Positions 13,977 through 20,755 of a stretch of 20,755 nt of DNA are shown here, piece by piece. Under the pieces are notes generated by a model. That model did no database searches and was not told the DNA's origin. It saw only the letters and a list, made by a program, of their open reading frames with translations. Both the position numbers and the translations under genes were made by a program. Source of the DNA: CAYZEZ01 sp964477295 (lineage in GTDB: Bacteria > Bacteroidota > Bacteroidia > Bacteroidales > SM23-62); assembly GCA_964477295.1 (NCBI GenBank), contig CAYZEZ010000051.1:1-20755 (forward strand), in the 5' to 3' direction. Each line of letters starts with the position of its first letter. Position 1 is the stretch's first letter.

Positions 13977-16503
13977 TCTTTAGCCCGCCCCATTCAACCA
14001 GGGTGGTTCCTTTCCTGATCTGTTTTTCACCCAGGTCGGGTTTCGTGATCTCCACCGGCTGATCCAGTGGTTTATAATCCATCAGTACCCGGATAATTGT
14101 TTCAGGTTGCGGATCAAGGTCAAGGGGAGCAATCTTATCGATGATTTGCCGGTCATAAAAGGAGATAAGATAGTATGGAGCATCCTTAAACTCTATCATC
14201 CAGGCATTTTTGAAATCTTTAATCTCATGATCTATAAGCCCCATCTGAAACAGCTTATCATCGAAAAATCCCGGAACATCTTCCCGGGCAATAACAAATC
14301 CCGTATTCAGCCTGGGAATGATCCCTGCGAATCCTTCCCAGAAAAGATATTCATATTTTTTCCCTGACCCGGAGAGCAACAGGGCCCCGGAAACCGATCC
14401 CTTGACATTCCAACCGGATCTGATCTCAGGTATTGAGCTTGCCACTTCCACCTTATTATCCAGATTGATAGTATAATTCTCACCGCTGTCATCATAGAGG
14501 TATATGATCGGTTCAGCCAGCATTGGTGTAAGGTAATCGGTACTGATAAACCGGATGTATCTCCCAAAAGGATCCTTCCAGTAAAACATCGGAACAGTCT
14601 GTACAAATTCCATATAAGACGACGGCGCCTCAATATCAGCATATTGAAAAATGTCACCTGCTGCTTTAACCCTTTCGTATTCAAGCTGAATGATGGGATG
14701 CACGGTCTCCATGTTTCCCCACAGGGTATCTCCATAATTGTTGGTTCCCAGGACATGAAGGTCTACTTTAAAAAGCTCATCCTTCGTGTACCACAGGGCG
14801 TAGTCGAGCGCACCACCACTTTCATTGATATAACCATAATCTGAAAAACAGGCATAGTTGTCAAGTTCTATTTTCTGATCTAACGGAATAGTACCGGTAA
14901 AGGTGGGTACAAGGCTGTAAATTAACACAGTTTCATCTGCTGTAAATGCAAAAAGCCCCCCTGCTTTGGTCTTAAAAAAGGAGTGCCTATCTTCAATGTC
15001 CTTACGTTTTTCAATATATACTTTCCCGACGTATTCATCCTCGAATGCCACCTCCAGCTGCTGTTTCAGTTTTTCCGGTTCGTTTACGCGGTAGGAAGAA
15101 TTTTCTTCTGACCGGTCGATCAATATTTCATCCATGAATTTGACCTGGAAATATTCCGGGACATCGAGGAGGTATTCGGGGATATAAATCCCTTCGGCAG
15201 CGACCTGATAATCTATAACCACCTCCTTGCATCCATCAAACAGTTCAGAAGAAATCAAGGGATCGGAAAGGCTTTTCTCATATATTTCACTTTCTATATG
15301 GTGATTATCATACGTTGATAAACTTTCCGGGAGAATAATTACCTGGTCCTGAAATTTAATATATCGTGAAATAGAATAATCTGAACCGCCTTTATACCAT
15401 GAAACATTTTCCTCGCGGTATAAGATGCCTGCCTGGTATGTTTCACTCATAACTGTTCCAACTTTCCAGAGTGCCGTTTGATAGGAGTAATCTTCCCAAT
15501 CGGAAGTGCCATCGAAAAAAGCTACCTGTTTAACGGACTTGAACGGTATCCAGTCCAGGAGCAGTGGCGGTCCTTCTGATTCGGGGATTTTTACCTCCAA
15601 TGGCAGAAAATAACTTCCTCCTTCAATGGATTCCTGGTTTAGGTAACCTTCGGCTTTCGGATCATTGGTAGCAATCCGGATATATCTCTCCTGGCAGTAA
15701 ATTACATAATCATGTCCGTTTTCAGAGAACGTGAAAGGATACATGGCCAGGTGATCAGATACTATTTTACTGAGGGTGTTTTTATCCAGGTCAATCTCCC
15801 ATATACAGGCTGCACCTCCAGAGTTATCGAAAAAGACCTTCCTGCTGTCTTTACTCCAGGTAATGTCACCGATCGACCAGTTTCCATTAAAATCAGGATC
15901 ATCCCACAGTTTCTCTTTTTGACCAGTTTCCAGGTTTTTCAGATAGATAGTATTATTAAACCAGAAAACCTGGTATTTTCTGTCGGGTGATATTATGGCA
16001 TTGACCATATCTACCTGTTCAAACGGATAGGTTTCAGTTTTCACCAGGTTAAATGAGTCGAGTGAAAAATAATAAGCCTTATCATCTTCAGTATAGAAGT
16101 AAACTTTGTCATCCATCTGACGGAAATTATCCAGTGGCGACCAGTGAAATTGAAGTTCACTCGCAATGTAATACGAGTTATTTTCTTCCTGGTTGAGTGT
16201 TTTTGCTTCCAGCGAAAATCCATTTTCCCAGTCACCTTGAGCGAACACCAGGAGATCTTTCCCATTATATTCGTATTTCCTGGCAAAGCGGATATCTGTC
16301 CAGCCTTCATATACCTGTTTGATAAGCCAGGGATCTTCTTTTTGCTCCAGTTTACGGGGAACTGCATCGGCATAATTTTCCCTGCTTTCATGCAGGAATG
16401 TAATGGTTTGTTTGTTTCCTTTTTCTGATGTGCATGTGCACAATAACAGGATGAAGAAGGGTGCAAACAGAAAACTCTTGATCCAATAGATTTTTTTATT
16501 CAT
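13957..16503 (-). CDS. Large predicted lipoprotein with beta-propeller-like N-terminus, function unknown
   Basis: This 848-residue protein has a hydrophobic signal segment (about 8-21) followed by Cys22-Thr-Cys24; Cys24 or Cys22 is the likely lipid site, though the lipobox is poor. Two stretches look like WD40/PD40 blades, SPDRKYQVFWFNNTIYLKNLETG (about 172-194) and TWSKDSRKVFFDN (about 215-227), and the rest stays beta-rich and aromatic. I see no hydrolase triad, no HExxH and no glycosidase signature, so an enzyme role cannot be claimed. It follows the CAP gene by 32 bases and precedes the SH3 lipoprotein by 88, so the three are likely one transcript. The last codons come from a heptamer-repeat tract. 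It could be a cell-surface scaffold or a sensor-like propeller; this is a guess. Confidence 0.82.
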   Translation of the reverse strand: MNKKIYWIKSFLFAPFFILLLCTCTSEKGNKQTITFLHESRENYADAVPRKLEQKEDPWLIKQVYEGWTDIRFARKYEYNGKDLLVFAQGDWENGFSLEAKTLNQEENNSYYIASELQFHWSPLDNFRQMDDKVYFYTEDDKAYYFSLDSFNLVKTETYPFEQVDMVNAIISPDRKYQVFWFNNTIYLKNLETGQKEKLWDDPDFNGNWSIGDITWSKDSRKVFFDNSGGAACIWEIDLDKNTLSKIVSDHLAMYPFTFSENGHDYVIYCQERYIRIATNDPKAEGYLNQESIEGGSYFLPLEVKIPESEGPPLLLDWIPFKSVKQVAFFDGTSDWEDYSYQTALWKVGTVMSETYQAGILYREENVSWYKGGSDYSISRYIKFQDQVIILPESLSTYDNHHIESEIYEKSLSDPLISSELFDGCKEVVIDYQVAAEGIYIPEYLLDVPEYFQVKFMDEILIDRSEENSSYRVNEPEKLKQQLEVAFEDEYVGKVYIEKRKDIEDRHSFFKTKAGGLFAFTADETVLIYSLVPTFTGTIPLDQKIELDNYACFSDYGYINESGGALDYALWYTKDELFKVDLHVLGTNNYGDTLWGNMETVHPIIQLEYERVKAAGDIFQYADIEAPSSYMEFVQTVPMFYWKDPFGRYIRFISTDYLTPMLAEPIIYLYDDSGENYTINLDNKVEVASSIPEIRSGWNVKGSVSGALLLSGSGKKYEYLFWEGFAGIIPRLNTGFVIAREDVPGFFDDKLFQMGLIDHEIKDFKNAWMIEFKDAPYYLISFYDRQIIDKIAPLDLDPQPETIIRVLMDYKPLDQPVEITKPDLGEKQIRKGTTLVEWGGLKRVIGDQ

Positions 16504-16535
16504 TTTATTGAAAATTGGTATGGTTTATTCTTTTA

Positions 16536-17111
16536 TTAAAAATCATGTTTGGCCACCATTACACTCATGTAATAGGTGTAGGTTGATCCTTCTTTTTTGG
16601 CCATGCCTATCCCTATATCAGTACAATTGCTCCAGAAATCATCAATGCCCAGGAGGTGATTGCGATGTCCCGGAGGATCTATTCCCTCATCAAAGATAAG
16701 GTCAATTATGGCTTTTCTCCCTGTGGGTTGACCTGCCTGTATGGATTCGAAATAGTTGCTGGTTACATCTTCAAACCAGTCTTTAGGGATCTTGTAGCCG
16801 GCATGAAAAATGTGGTAATTCATGCCATATCCATCGGGATCGGTATGACCGAAATAATTTCTTGTGGCCATATCCAGGGCTTTTTTTTCTGCAGCACTGG
16901 CAAGATTTTTGTCCCATTCCAATTCCGGTTTTGCTTCAACGTAACTCAGATCGACACCGGTTTCATTACTAAAGGCATCAGGGTTCTGTCTGACCTCATT
17001 CAGGAATTGATAAGCTGCCCGGGCTTCATCTTTCAGTAGTTCCTGCGCCCCGGCCGGAAGGCAGATTGTTGCAACAAAGAACAGGATTACTACTTGAATT
17101 ATATTTTTCAT
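16536..17111 (-). CDS. Secreted CAP/SCP-domain protein
   Basis: The start is the ATG at 17111, giving 191 residues with a clean signal peptide (MKNIIQVVILFFVATICLPAGAQ). An upstream in-frame extension to 17291 is translated from the heptamer repeats and lacks a signal peptide at its start, so I reject it. The mature protein is one CAP domain: helix ARAAYQFLNEVRQNPDAF (about 30-47), EWDKNLASAAEKKALDMA (65-82), FGHTDPDG (87-94, His89), and GHRNHLLG (148-155, His149). The C-terminal strand GSTYTYYMSVMVAK completes the fold. CAP proteins include sterol-binding and putative peptidase members; the ligand here is unknown. It sits 166 bases after the isomerase gene and 32 bases before the large lipoprotein gene. 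Confidence 0.92.
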   Translation of the reverse strand: MKNIIQVVILFFVATICLPAGAQELLKDEARAAYQFLNEVRQNPDAFSNETGVDLSYVEAKPELEWDKNLASAAEKKALDMATRNYFGHTDPDGYGMNYHIFHAGYKIPKDWFEDVTSNYFESIQAGQPTGRKAIIDLIFDEGIDPPGHRNHLLGIDDFWSNCTDIGIGMAKKEGSTYTYYMSVMVAKHDF

Positions 17112-17213
17112 GAGAGAATTATTTATGAAACAATTTACAGAAAAATCATTTGAGGGATGCCCCAGGGGATTATAATTTAGTTTTAAATAGTTGGGATGAA
17201 ACTGAATCTTAAG

Positions 17214-17234
17214 TTCCGTGTTCCGTGTTCCAAC
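17214..17234. repeat. Heptamer tract (TTCCGTG type)
   Basis: TTCCGTG occurs twice in perfect tandem (17214-17227), then TTCCAAC (17228-17234). It lies between the CAP and isomerase genes. Confidence 0.7.
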
Positions 17235-17258
17235 ACTCAAATCCCACACTTCGGTTCG

Positions 17259-17282
17259 CCGATCACCGATCCACGATTCACG
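17259..17282. repeat. Heptamer tract (CCGATCA type) at the isomerase stop codon
   Basis: CCGATCA, CCGATCC and ACGATTC (17259-17279) are in register, followed by ACG. The minus-strand stop codon of the isomerase gene (17278-17280) overlaps the last unit. Confidence 0.7.
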
Positions 17283-18714
17283 CCTCTTCAATCACTTTAA
17301 ATCCCATCAGTGCAGCGATATTGTATACAGGTTTTTTAAGATCGCCGAAAAAGGTAACACGATGCCAGCCCCACTGGTCCCAATAGTTGAAGAGTTTATT
17401 GATGTCTCCCTTTACTTCAACGGCCAACTTGGTGCGGCAGGCCTTATCCTCATCCACATTTTCGACAGATACGCCCTGGTGAATGATCACCTGCTTTTTA
17501 CCATGATCGAACTGCATGGTTGTGGTCATCTCATTCAGCGGGAAGAGTGACCGGTTACAGGCACCCAGCCTATCTTCCGAATGGTCTCGGAGATGGTAAG
17601 GATTGGAGGGGCCATCAGGACCAAAGACTTTGGTTGTTGCAACACAATGAGCGTAGATAATCTGGTTTTTAGAGGTATCAATCACCGGATCAGATATAAA
17701 TCCGGGCCTGCCAGCGAGGTAAGTCATGATCAGCTTGGTCATCGTAGAGCGTTGATCCGCTTCACAAGCGCCAACCAGTCCCATGTTATCCAACTGCATA
17801 AAACCAAGACAGGGGTAAGCTGCAACCAGCTTTTTACTGTAAATCCCTCCCAGGCAATTAATCGTTATGGCCTGGGCATTATATTTCTCGAGCAAGGATA
17901 ACATGCACAGGTAAATCGTAGCGGATTTTATTATCTCCTCTTTGGATGGTTCAATTGTTTTTTCGGCCTCTGATATCCACTGTTCGGCTACCTTGAGTGC
18001 ATCGTTGTGAGGAATCTTTTCGTACAGGCTGTTGATCTCTTCAAAATTTACATCGATAACCTTTGTACCATACAAGTCAGTAATTCTTGAATCGGCATTT
18101 CCACCAACGACCAGGATCTTGGATGATTTTAACTTCTTGAGACAAACGATGGCATTAACTGCATCCACAATGTCCCGGGGATCAGAAGACGAGATTCCAA
18201 GTACAGGATAACCGGCTCTTTTTATTGCTGCAAAACTGGTGAGGAATTCACCGGAACCTGCAAACAGGTTATCTGCAATAATTGTTGGTTTCCCTGTGGA
18301 GGCAATGGTTTCGGTCAGATTGCCCCAGAGACATCCTGCCAGGTAGACCACATAACCGTCCACCTCATCATCCATGGCCAGGATCTTTGTTGCCTCTTCC
18401 TCTGTTCCAATCATTGTTTTACTCGTGAGGAATTGAACACCGGGACAACCTGCCAGGAGCCTGTCGTGTACCTCATTAATGTGGCCTTCGAAGTCATAAT
18501 GGATATTTGGCCAATTCGGTAACTCAGGGTCGGGATATGCATAAATGATCCGGATAATGGCTTTTTCACCGGGAAGTTCAGGCCCTTTGCCGATTCCGGT
18601 AAAAGATCCGGCAGCAAAGGCCGGGAACAGCATGGTGCCCGCGGTACATGTTGAACAGGTACCTATGAAATGACGGCGCGTAAATGGAATAAGATTTTCG
18701 TTTGATGGATCCAT
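17278..18714 (-). CDS. Tat-exported L-fucose/L-arabinose isomerase-like protein
   Basis: The start is the ATG at 18714 (478 residues). An in-frame extension to 18771 adds only residues from non-coding sequence ahead of the signal. The N-terminus has a twin-arginine motif, FTRRHFIG (Arg13-Arg14), and a hydrophobic segment ending PAFAAG near residue 36. The body has the FucI/AraA-type fold: an N-terminal Rossmann-like half and a C-terminal half with GACEADQRSTMT (Glu318), SDP (Asp342), and a late His (His356 or His451 in GWHRVTFFGD). Glu, Asp and His are the metal and catalytic residues in FucI, so activity is plausible. Cytosolic isomerases are the norm; export is the odd feature. It lies 72 bases downstream of the DUF2141 gene on the same strand. 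Confidence 0.88.
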   Translation of the reverse strand: MDPSNENLIPFTRRHFIGTCSTCTAGTMLFPAFAAGSFTGIGKGPELPGEKAIIRIIYAYPDPELPNWPNIHYDFEGHINEVHDRLLAGCPGVQFLTSKTMIGTEEEATKILAMDDEVDGYVVYLAGCLWGNLTETIASTGKPTIIADNLFAGSGEFLTSFAAIKRAGYPVLGISSSDPRDIVDAVNAIVCLKKLKSSKILVVGGNADSRITDLYGTKVIDVNFEEINSLYEKIPHNDALKVAEQWISEAEKTIEPSKEEIIKSATIYLCMLSLLEKYNAQAITINCLGGIYSKKLVAAYPCLGFMQLDNMGLVGACEADQRSTMTKLIMTYLAGRPGFISDPVIDTSKNQIIYAHCVATTKVFGPDGPSNPYHLRDHSEDRLGACNRSLFPLNEMTTTMQFDHGKKQVIIHQGVSVENVDEDKACRTKLAVEVKGDINKLFNYWDQWGWHRVTFFGDLKKPVYNIAALMGFKVIEEA

Positions 18715-18786
18715 AGCGATATGATTTGGTGATTGAAGATAACACCTACAATTTACAAAATATACCACCAAAAATAACCGGGAGTT

Positions 18787-19239
18787 CTAGAAATATGCCA
18801 TTTGGATTTTAAGCCTCAACTCAGGTTTGATCAGATCGAATTTCGCATCATTATATTTTGGGGGACCCATTCTCGCAGGGGCGTCATTTGAAGCACCGAA
18901 TCCCTCTTTGGGGATGCCGATCCAGTTGGAATCCATAATAAAATTGTTATTCTCATCATGCAAAATACCGATGGCATACTCGCCATAGGGGATTGAATCA
19001 AATACAGCTGTTACCGTAATTCCCGGAATGTCAGCAATGATATTTGCCACTGCCTTCTCGTGGTTACCCGGGAAGCCATCCTTTTGGTCGTAAAGAGAGA
19101 CCTTTACATCGCCTTTATCATTTCTGATATTTGTGATCTCAACATAAATGGAACCGGTTTTCTCTACCTGTGGAAATAAATTAACCTGCAGGAAGGCTAC
19201 ATACAGCATGAAACAGATTCTGATCAGAAATGAATCCAT
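18787..19239 (-). CDS. DUF2141-family secreted protein
   Basis: The most likely start is the ATG at 19239 (150 residues), which puts a hydrophobic signal-like segment first (MDSFLIRICFMLYVAFLQVNLFPQ). Upstream in-frame starts at 19251 and 19284 remain possible. The mature part is one beta-rich DUF2141 domain: GSIYVEITNIRNDKGDVKVSLYD, then the characteristic YGEYAIGILHDENNNFIMDSNW and the final GIPKEGFGASNDAP. DUF2141 proteins are secreted, widespread in Bacteroidota, and of unknown role. The gene is divergent from the GH116 gene across 69 bases and likely co-transcribed with the isomerase gene. Confidence 0.88.
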   Translation of the reverse strand: MDSFLIRICFMLYVAFLQVNLFPQVEKTGSIYVEITNIRNDKGDVKVSLYDQKDGFPGNHEKAVANIIADIPGITVTAVFDSIPYGEYAIGILHDENNNFIMDSNWIGIPKEGFGASNDAPARMGPPKYNDAKFDLIKPELRLKIQMAYF

Positions 19240-19308
19240 GAATTGTAAGATCATTAAAAGATTAAATTTAGTAAATTGGCTCAAATTTCGTGCCTGTATG
19301 GTTCTTCC

Positions 19309-20755
19309 ATGAAATTGATAATGAACAGGATTTTTTACTTATTCATCTTTGCCCTTATTCTTTACTGCTGTACCCCGGTTGTCAGGGAATACAAGCAACT
19401 CAAATCGCAGGAAAAGAGGATGCCCTTTGCAACCGGAACGTTTCCGGTATATTCGGGTGACAGCCTGAGAAATATCCTGTTCCCCGTTGGCGGTATCGGA
19501 ACCGGTGATATCCTGGTTGGGGGAAGGGGAGAGATCAGGGAGCTGGAGATTTTCGGAAAGGCCGACCTGGATGAATTGCCTCCCTACATGACTTTTTTCT
19601 CGTTATGGATGAAGACAAGGCAGACGGAAGAAGGCATCCCGGTTGAAAATCCTCCGCTGGTAAAGATACTTGAAGGGTGTTTGCCTGATGATCATCCCAA
19701 TCCATTTGGTGTTCCCCGGCAGCAACTGGCAGGAATGCCCAGATTCGAACAGGCCCGGTTTACAGGTAAGTATCCTTTTGCCGAAATCCAGCTTAATGAC
19801 AAACTGGTTCCGTTAAGCATCCACCTCGAAGTATTCAATCCACTGATTCCCCTGGATCCTGATAACAGCAGTCTCCCTGCATCGGTTTTTATCTGGCACA
19901 TTACCAATCCTGGTGATGAAGAGGTTGACCTGTCTGTTCTCTTCTCCATGTCGAATCCCTTTCAGCCTGCCAATGATCCATATTCGGGCAGGACTACAAG
20001 TGGTTCTGTTCAAAGTCTTGATTCAGAAGGATATACCGGTTTTATTTTTTATTCCCCACAAAATGCTCCTGCGTCAAAAAATGGTAACTTAACGGTCGCT
20101 TCATTACCGGAGGCTCAAACCCAGTTATATGGATATCGTGGTAATTGGTGGGACAATGCCCACCGGTTCCTGGATGATTTTAAAGATGATGGAGAGCTGC
20201 AGGCTCAAGCCGAACCCGGCACAAAAACCTTTTCAGGACGGGATGTTTCCTGCATCTGGGTCAAGCAGACATTGAAACCCGGGGATTCGGTCAAATTACC
20301 TTTCATTATTTCCTGGTATTTGCCGGAAAGGATAACAGAAAGCAGTATGGCCTTCGGGAACAGTGAAGCTGAAAAACTGAGCGTAAAAAATTATTATTCA
20401 TCACTTTTTGACGGTTCATCTGAAGTAGCAGATTTGGTATTCTCAGAGTATGAATATCTGTACAAAACAACCAGCAAGTACAGAGATATTTTATTTAGAT
20501 CTGAAATACCGGCTTATGTGCTGGATGCCCTGGCCTCAAATACCGCCGGCTTAAAGACCAATCTTATCATGCAGGACCACCTTGGACGAGTCCATGGTTT
20601 TGAAGGTTTGGGTAATGATTTCGGATGCTGTCCCGGAAATTGCACACATGTCTGGAATTATGCTCAATCGATGGCTTTTTTATTTCCTTCCCTGGAGCAA
20701 AAGGTACGCGAAGTTTCATTTCTCCACGATACACATGAGAATGGATACCAGTGTT
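19309..20755 (+). CDS. GH116-family glycosidase, lipoprotein-like (3' end outside window)
   Basis: The frame starts at ATG 19309 (a second in-frame ATG is at 19321) and stays open to the right edge, 482 codons. The N-terminus is a signal segment ending at Cys20-Cys21, giving a possible lipoprotein. Residues 58-67 (FPVGGIGTGD) are typical of the N-terminal domain of GH116 (GBA2-like) enzymes, and GCCPGNCTHVWNYAQ from residue 439 marks the start of the alpha/alpha catalytic domain. GH116 includes beta-glucosidases, beta-xylosidases and glucosylceramidases. The catalytic residues I would expect lie beyond the window, so activity cannot be checked here. It is divergent from DUF2141 and the isomerase-like gene. 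A weak TAnnTTTG-like sequence lies in the 69-base gap, but I do not call a promoter. Confidence 0.9.
   Translation, partial: MKLIMNRIFYLFIFALILYCCTPVVREYKQLKSQEKRMPFATGTFPVYSGDSLRNILFPVGGIGTGDILVGGRGEIRELEIFGKADLDELPPYMTFFSLWMKTRQTEEGIPVENPPLVKILEGCLPDDHPNPFGVPRQQLAGMPRFEQARFTGKYPFAEIQLNDKLVPLSIHLEVFNPLIPLDPDNSSLPASVFIWHITNPGDEEVDLSVLFSMSNPFQPANDPYSGRTTSGSVQSLDSEGYTGFIFYSPQNAPASKNGNLTVASLPEAQTQLYGYRGNWWDNAHRFLDDFKDDGELQAQAEPGTKTFSGRDVSCIWVKQTLKPGDSVKLPFIISWYLPERITESSMAFGNSEAEKLSVKNYYSSLFDGSSEVADLVFSEYEYLYKTTSKYRDILFRSEIPAYVLDALASNTAGLKTNLIMQDHLGRVHGFEGLGNDFGCCPGNCTHVWNYAQSMAFLFPSLEQKVREVSFLHDTHENGYQC

Noticed and set aside
17112..17291. A 60-residue N-terminal extension of the CAP protein
   Set aside because: It comes from heptamer repeats, lacks a signal peptide, and would bury a clean signal peptide starting at the ATG at 17111.
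18715..18771. A 19-residue N-terminal extension of the isomerase-like protein
   Set aside because: It would place non-coding-like sequence before the Tat signal; the ATG at 18714 puts the twin-arginine motif at residues 13-14.
19258..19290. A TAAATTTA sequence in the divergent DUF2141-GH116 gap as a promoter
   Set aside because: It is palindromic and AT-rich, and the upstream TTG is only 17 bases away, so the match is too weak to call.

Overview
The window looks like a chromosomal stretch of an uncultured member of the Bacteroidota, probably Bacteroidales/Marinilabiliales-like. The reasons are the FISUMP and SprB-type domains, the many lipoproteins, DUF2141, a Tat-exported FucI-like isomerase, a signal-peptide-bearing tricorn-type S41 protease, a membrane MutS homologue, and one good TTG-N19-TAnnTTTG promoter. 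All genes look housekeeping or envelope-directed. I see no rRNA, tRNA, CRISPR array, phage gene or complete transposase gene.

Layout. (1) 3-464 (+) is the 3' end of a gene that enters from the left, closed by a hairpin terminator at 483-508. (2) 560-4227 (-) is an operon-like run: HlyD-type adaptor, TolC-type outer-membrane protein, secreted alpha/beta hydrolase. A Bacteroidota promoter lies at 4267-4296. No inner-membrane pump accompanies the adaptor and TolC. (3) 4228-4839 holds that promoter, a heptamer-repeat tract and a possible gene relic. (4) 4840-8103 (-) is a secreted tricorn-like protease. (5) 8104-8458 is a dense repeat region with REP-like palindromes; one of them is split in its apical loop by a 166-bp MITE-like element with perfect 15-bp terminal inverted repeats and a TTCA target duplication. 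(6) 8435-10258 (-) is a membrane-anchored MutS-family ATPase whose last seven codons and stop come from a REP copy. (7) 10533-12960 (+) is a three-gene set: SprB-like/FISUMP lipoprotein, small Ig-like lipoprotein, outer-membrane barrel. (8) 12961-13151 is a cluster of CTGAA/TTCAG inverted repeats between convergent genes. (9) 13152-19239 (-) runs DUF2141 protein, Tat-exported sugar isomerase-like protein, CAP-domain protein, a large unknown lipoprotein and an SH3 lipoprotein. (10) 19309 to the right edge (+) is a partial GH116 glycosidase, divergent from DUF2141.

The unexpected signal is in the repeats rather than in a new gene system. Three repeat classes occur: REP-like palindromes, CTGAA/TTCAG inverted modules, and degenerate tracts with a 7-bp period. 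They sit at gene ends, and four minus-strand genes take or end their stop codons inside them. The MITE carries a CTGAA/TTCAG hairpin inside it and has landed in the loop of a REP-like palindrome, so the classes are physically nested.
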